From the NCBI GenBank assembly GCA_001462345.1, contig LIUM01000005.1, forward strand, positions 101,262 through 165,261: a stretch of 64,000 nucleotides of DNA, written 5' to 3'. Within the stretch, counting starts at the first letter, position 1. Each line of letters opens with the position of its first letter. The notes below the pieces were generated by a model that did not search any database, was not told the DNA's origin, and saw only the letters and a program-made list of their open reading frames with translations. A program made the translations under genes and the position numbers. This stretch comes from Fibrobacteria bacterium AD312 (GTDB lineage: Bacteria > Fibrobacterota > Fibrobacteria > Fibrobacterales > Fibrobacteraceae). Below, one piece after another: positions 61,273-64,000 of this stretch.

Positions 61273-61686
61273 TTAATTTCTATTTGTTATTTCAAGCTCT
61301 TTTTTAAGCTTTAAAATATTTACTTCAATTTGCTTGATTATTTTAATAAACTCTTCATCCACCTTACCAGTAGGATCTTCGAGCTGCCAGTTATCATCAA
61401 AAGCTCTTCCGATAAAAGGGCAACCCACATTACAGCCCATAGAGATTGCAATATCAGGTTCTGGAATATCTGATAACAATTTTGACCTTTGAGTTAGTTC
61501 CATATCAATTCCATATAACTCTTTCATGATACGGACAGCATCCTGATTTATCTGAGGCTTAATTTCAGTTCCGCAGGAATAGCTTTCAAAAACGTCTGAA
61601 GCAAGGTGTTTTCCAAGAGCCTCTGCTATTTGACTTCTACAAGAATTATGAACGCAGATAAACGCCACTTTTTTCTTTTTCACCAT
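61273..61686 (-). CDS. arsC: Thioredoxin-dependent arsenate reductase (LMW-PTPase type)
   Basis: 137 aa. It reduces arsenate to arsenite. The phosphatase-like loop VCHNSCRSQIAEAL-type (CVHNSCRSQ, catalytic Cys ~11) and the DPTGK segment are clear, with the second Cys pair in ISMGCNVGCPFIG for intramolecular disulfide relay. Last gene of arsR-permease-thioredoxin-arsC; the thioredoxin-like neighbour is a probable reductant. Confidence 0.93.
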   Translation of the reverse strand: MVKKKKVAFICVHNSCRSQIAEALGKHLASDVFESYSCGTEIKPQINQDAVRIMKELYGIDMELTQRSKLLSDIPEPDIAISMGCNVGCPFIGRAFDDNWQLEDPTGKVDEEFIKIIKQIEVNILKLKKELEITNRN

Positions 61687-61724
61687 TCCAAATACCTCTT
61701 TGTCTTATTAGCTTCACAACATTC

Positions 61725-62114
61725 TTATTTCTTTAAGAGCTTTATAATATCTTCTTTCTTAAGAACCTTACCCATAGAAACCACTTTTTCATTGATCACA
61801 AGAGCAGGTGTACTCATCACACCGTAGCTTGCGATTTTTTGCATGTCGGTTACATATTCCACCTCGATATCCATACCGAGCTCTTTCACCGCAGCCTTTG
61901 TTATTTCATTAAGGTCATGGCATTTTTTGCAACCAGAACCAAGAACCTTAATACTTTTAATACGACATTCTCCGTTACTGCAGCAGGACTTTCCTGATTC
62001 ATAAGCCGATGGGTCACTGTTGCATGCACATGCAGGTTCTATATTTACTTTCTGTACTGAAGAACCACAGCAACAAGATGCTTTCATTTTCTTACCAAAA
62101 TTAAACAATGCCAT
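61725..62114 (-). CDS. Thioredoxin-fold protein with Cys-rich N-terminus
   Basis: 129 aa. The C-terminal part (~50-129) is a small thioredoxin fold with the redox motif in GSGCKKCHDLNEI and MSTPALVIN with the cis-Pro. The first ~48 residues contain eight Cys (CCC, CAC, CC, C), unusual and possibly metalloid-binding. The start ATG has AAGGAGG upstream. Small thioredoxins of this type usually accompany ArsP-like permeases. Confidence 0.85.
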   Translation of the reverse strand: MALFNFGKKMKASCCCGSSVQKVNIEPACACNSDPSAYESGKSCCSNGECRIKSIKVLGSGCKKCHDLNEITKAAVKELGMDIEVEYVTDMQKIASYGVMSTPALVINEKVVSMGKVLKKEDIIKLLKK

Positions 62115-62127
62115 AATCAATTCCTCC

Positions 62128-63126
62128 TTAAATGAATAGATTTTGGAATGCATTAAACAAATAACCCACTAGTATGATACCTACCGTACAGATGGCGATA
62201 AAGAGCCCCAAAAGTTTTGGTTTGATTGCCTTACGGAGCATAATCATAGACGGAAGGGATAATGTAGTGACTCCCATCATGAACGCAAGCACTGTACCAA
62301 GCTGAGCGCCTTTTGCAAGCAGGGATTCTGCAATAGGGATAGTTCCAAAAATATCGGCATACATTGGCATACCCAAAATCGTTGCAAGAATAACACCTAG
62401 AGGATTTTGATTACCTAGAACAGCCACCACCCAGTTTTCTGGAATCCAATTATGAATAAGTGCTCCAATACCAACACCAATTAAAATATAAGGTAACACC
62501 TTCTTAAAAGTTTCAACAGTCTGATCTTTTGCATAGACAATTCGATCTCTATATGTAAGTGACGGAGACTCTATAGACACATCGTTTGCTTTTCGAATGA
62601 ATTCTTCTACTTCATTTTCTAAATGCAGCTTTCCAATCAAAGTACCGCCGACTACAGCAACGACAAGACCGAGTATTACATAAGCAAAGGCCACCTTGGC
62701 GCCGAAAATGCTCATTAGAAGAACCAGACTGCCGAGATCCACCATAGGAGATGAAATCAAGAAAGAAAACGTCACACCAAGAGGTAACCCCGCCCTTGTA
62801 AAGCCAATAAACAAGGGAACCGAAGAGCAGGAGCAAAATGGCGTTACTGTACCAAGAAGCGCCGCCATAAAGTTTGCCAGAATACCGTTGAATCGGCTCA
62901 TGATTTTTTTGCTTCTCTCTGGCGGGAAAAAACTCTGAATGTAAGAAATGATGAAAATCAAAACACACAAAAGAGCAGTAATCTTGATAACATCATAAAT
63001 AAAGAACGAAACACTTCCTCCAATACGTGATGACGTATCAAGGCCTGCACTCTGAAGTAGATTATTAATGAGAATGCTAAGCCACTTCATACCAAGCAAT
63101 TGGTTTTGAATAAAATTCCACACCAT
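62128..63126 (-). CDS. ArsP-like permease
   Basis: 332 aa, about eight membrane helices with a ~30-residue cytoplasmic loop in the middle (LHLENEVEEFIRKAND). The family motif TPFCSCSSVPLFIGFTRAGLPLG has the Cys pair of permeases in the ArsP/UPF0718 group, which export trivalent (organo)arsenicals. Its start overlaps the arsR stop by TAATG. No ArsB or Acr3 is visible, so this is the only arsenical exporter in the cluster. Confidence 0.85.
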   Translation of the reverse strand: MVWNFIQNQLLGMKWLSILINNLLQSAGLDTSSRIGGSVSFFIYDVIKITALLCVLIFIISYIQSFFPPERSKKIMSRFNGILANFMAALLGTVTPFCSCSSVPLFIGFTRAGLPLGVTFSFLISSPMVDLGSLVLLMSIFGAKVAFAYVILGLVVAVVGGTLIGKLHLENEVEEFIRKANDVSIESPSLTYRDRIVYAKDQTVETFKKVLPYILIGVGIGALIHNWIPENWVVAVLGNQNPLGVILATILGMPMYADIFGTIPIAESLLAKGAQLGTVLAFMMGVTTLSLPSMIMLRKAIKPKLLGLFIAICTVGIILVGYLFNAFQNLFI

Positions 63127-63446
63127 TATTTTTGAACCTTATCACAACAATTAAAAGACATTTTAGGCTTCTTTTTACAACAAGTAATTCCTTCAAAAAA
63201 CGACTTAAATTCTTTGAAAGTAGAACAGCAGATAGAGTAATACGACAATTTCCCTTCTTTACGAATAGATACAAGACCCACACTTGAAAGAATCTTCATA
63301 TGATGAGAAAGAGTAGGTTGCGTAATCTGAAATTTTTCTAATAGTTCGCAAGCACATTGCTCTCTATAAGTGAGAAGCTTGATGATTTTGATTCGGTTAG
63401 AATCGCTTAAAGCCTTACAAATTTTGCTGATTTTATCTTCTTTCAT
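63126..63446 (-). CDS. arsR: ArsR-family transcriptional repressor
   Basis: 106 aa winged-helix repressor. LSDSNRIKIIKLLTYREQCACELLEKF contains the CAC metalloid-binding site corresponding to the CVC of ArsR, followed by ITQPTLSHHMKILSSVGLV (recognition helix). The C-terminus has extra Cys pairs (TCCKKK, NCCDK). The start is the ATG at MKEDK. It is expected to bind the two operator copies just upstream and to let go when arsenite binds. Confidence 0.93.
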   Translation of the reverse strand: MKEDKISKICKALSDSNRIKIIKLLTYREQCACELLEKFQITQPTLSHHMKILSSVGLVSIRKEGKLSYYSICCSTFKEFKSFFEGITCCKKKPKMSFNCCDKVQK

Positions 63447-63464
63447 TTTTTCTCTTATGCAATT

Positions 63465-63492
63465 TCTCATATAGATGGTTGTCTATATGAGA
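63465..63492 (-). promoter_or_regulatory. ArsR operator candidate 1
   Basis: TCTCATATAGA (63465-63475), six bases, TCTATATGAGA (63482-63492): a perfect inverted repeat 18 bases upstream of the arsR ATG. Contains the 20-base unit ATAGATGGTTGTCTATATGA, repeated downstream. Confidence 0.75.
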
Positions 63493-63505
63493 ATATAAGT
63501 AATAC

Positions 63506-63525
63506 ATAGATGTTCGTCAATATGA
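63506..63525 (-). promoter_or_regulatory. ArsR operator candidate 2
   Basis: ATAGATGTTCGTCAATATGA differs from the unit at 63471-63490 at three of 20 positions, and lies 35 bases from it. It is an imperfect dyad (CATA/TATG). Together they likely form tandem binding sites. Confidence 0.65.
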
Positions 63526-63691
63526 CTATTTATAAAAAATCACAAAAACGGACATTACATATTATGAAATACCCTATACTGCTAAAAATCAAAAAAAACT
63601 ATATGTTAATCATAAAAAAACGATAATGAGAGCTTTACATAACTATATTATATAGAAACCAATAAAAAACATTCTTAAACAAGAGGCATAT

Positions 63692-63973
63692 ATGAAAATC
63701 AAACTATTTTACTTAAAACATTGCCCTTATTGCAAATCCGCATTTAAGGCTTTAGACGAACTCAAAGAAGAAAACCCTCTCTACAAAAAAATTGAAATCG
63801 AAACCATTGAAGAAAGCGACCAGCCCAATGAAGCCGAAAAGTATGATTACTATTGCGTTCCCACTCTATTTTGTGATGAACAAAAAGAATACGAAGCAAA
63901 CTCAGGAGAATCATTCAAAGAGATCAAAGAGAAAATCAAGATGAGGTGCTCCCCAAAAAGTGTACAAGATTGA
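63692..63973 (+). CDS. Glutaredoxin/thioredoxin-like small protein
   Basis: 93 aa. The redox motif CPYC (in YLKHCPYCKSAFKAL, ~residue 10) and the YYCVPTLF cis-Pro region show a glutaredoxin fold. GAGG lies before the ATG. It is divergent from arsR across the operator region, 245 bases away. It may supply reducing power to arsenate reduction, but that is positional inference only. Confidence 0.85.
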   Translation: MKIKLFYLKHCPYCKSAFKALDELKEENPLYKKIEIETIEESDQPNEAEKYDYYCVPTLFCDEQKEYEANSGESFKEIKEKIKMRCSPKSVQD

Positions 63974-64000
63974 GTGATAGTTCTTCTATCTTTACATAAG

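Overview
The window reads as chromosomal DNA of an AT-rich, diderm (Gram-negative type) member of the Fibrobacterota. I base this on the lineage-typical families it carries: a fibro-slime domain surface protein (9098-11785), a Fibrobacter 'major paralogous domain' (FISUMP) lipoprotein with a serine-rich linker (53224-54231), and two TIGR02147/DUF4423 regulators. BamA, Skp/OmpH, LpxH, Lnt, a TonB system and many lipoproteins show an outer membrane. Rubredoxin and a small ferredoxin fit an anaerobe. No phage, insertion sequence, CRISPR array or rRNA is visible. There is one tRNA, tRNA-Gln(CUG).

Layout. 1-5.4 kb: minus-strand ribosome and secretion block (ffh; rpsP-rimM-trmD-rplS) followed by two tandem cyclic-nucleotide-binding-domain proteins. 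5.5-9.0 kb: MATE transporter, small lipoprotein, GNAT and PLP-racemase pair. 9.1-17.6 kb: large fibro-slime protein, isocitrate dehydrogenase, outer-membrane beta-barrel proteins, pdxB, trpS. 17.6-21.2 kb: plus-strand operon rnd-tatA-tatC-(TatB-like/5-formyl-THF cyclo-ligase fusion)-rlmB. 21.2-24.5 kb: bamA-skp. 24.7-26.5 kb: paaK with an ACT-domain gene. 26.5-34 kb: PEGA protein, rubredoxin, RNA methyltransferase, tRNA-Gln, a TIGR02147 regulator/lipoprotein pair, a degenerate hydrolase and lpxH. 34-38 kb: lipoprotein, rsmI-lnt, BioH-like protein. 38-47.5 kb: a complete multi-component TonB system (DUF3450, long TtpC-like ExbB, ExbB, ExbD, TonB, TPR) directly downstream of a TonB-dependent receptor and its lipoprotein partner. 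48-52.8 kb: six-gene envelope operon (LPP20, DUF6175-like, LPP20-like/Ig-like, TPM, degenerate nucleotidyltransferase-like, LemA). 53-56.5 kb: FISUMP lipoprotein, argB-argD, ferredoxin. 56.6-59 kb: second TIGR02147/lipoprotein pair. 59.6-64 kb: DUF1846 protein and an arsR-permease-thioredoxin-arsC operon behind two near-identical operator copies.

How parts work together. The receptor, its lipoprotein and the TonB complex form one import unit. BamA, Skp and Lnt make and populate the outer membrane. The Tat operon merges export with folate and RNA-modification housekeeping.

The items I consider most worth following are the in-frame TatB-like/folate-enzyme fusion, the repeated regulator/lipoprotein gene pair with 4-base overlaps, the six-gene LPP20-to-LemA operon, two alpha/beta-hydrolases whose nucleophile serine has become glycine, a BamA with a large insertion in its third POTRA domain, and the tandem ArsR operators. 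Many starts were moved from the longest possible ORF to a downstream codon with a ribosome-binding site; this is stated where done.
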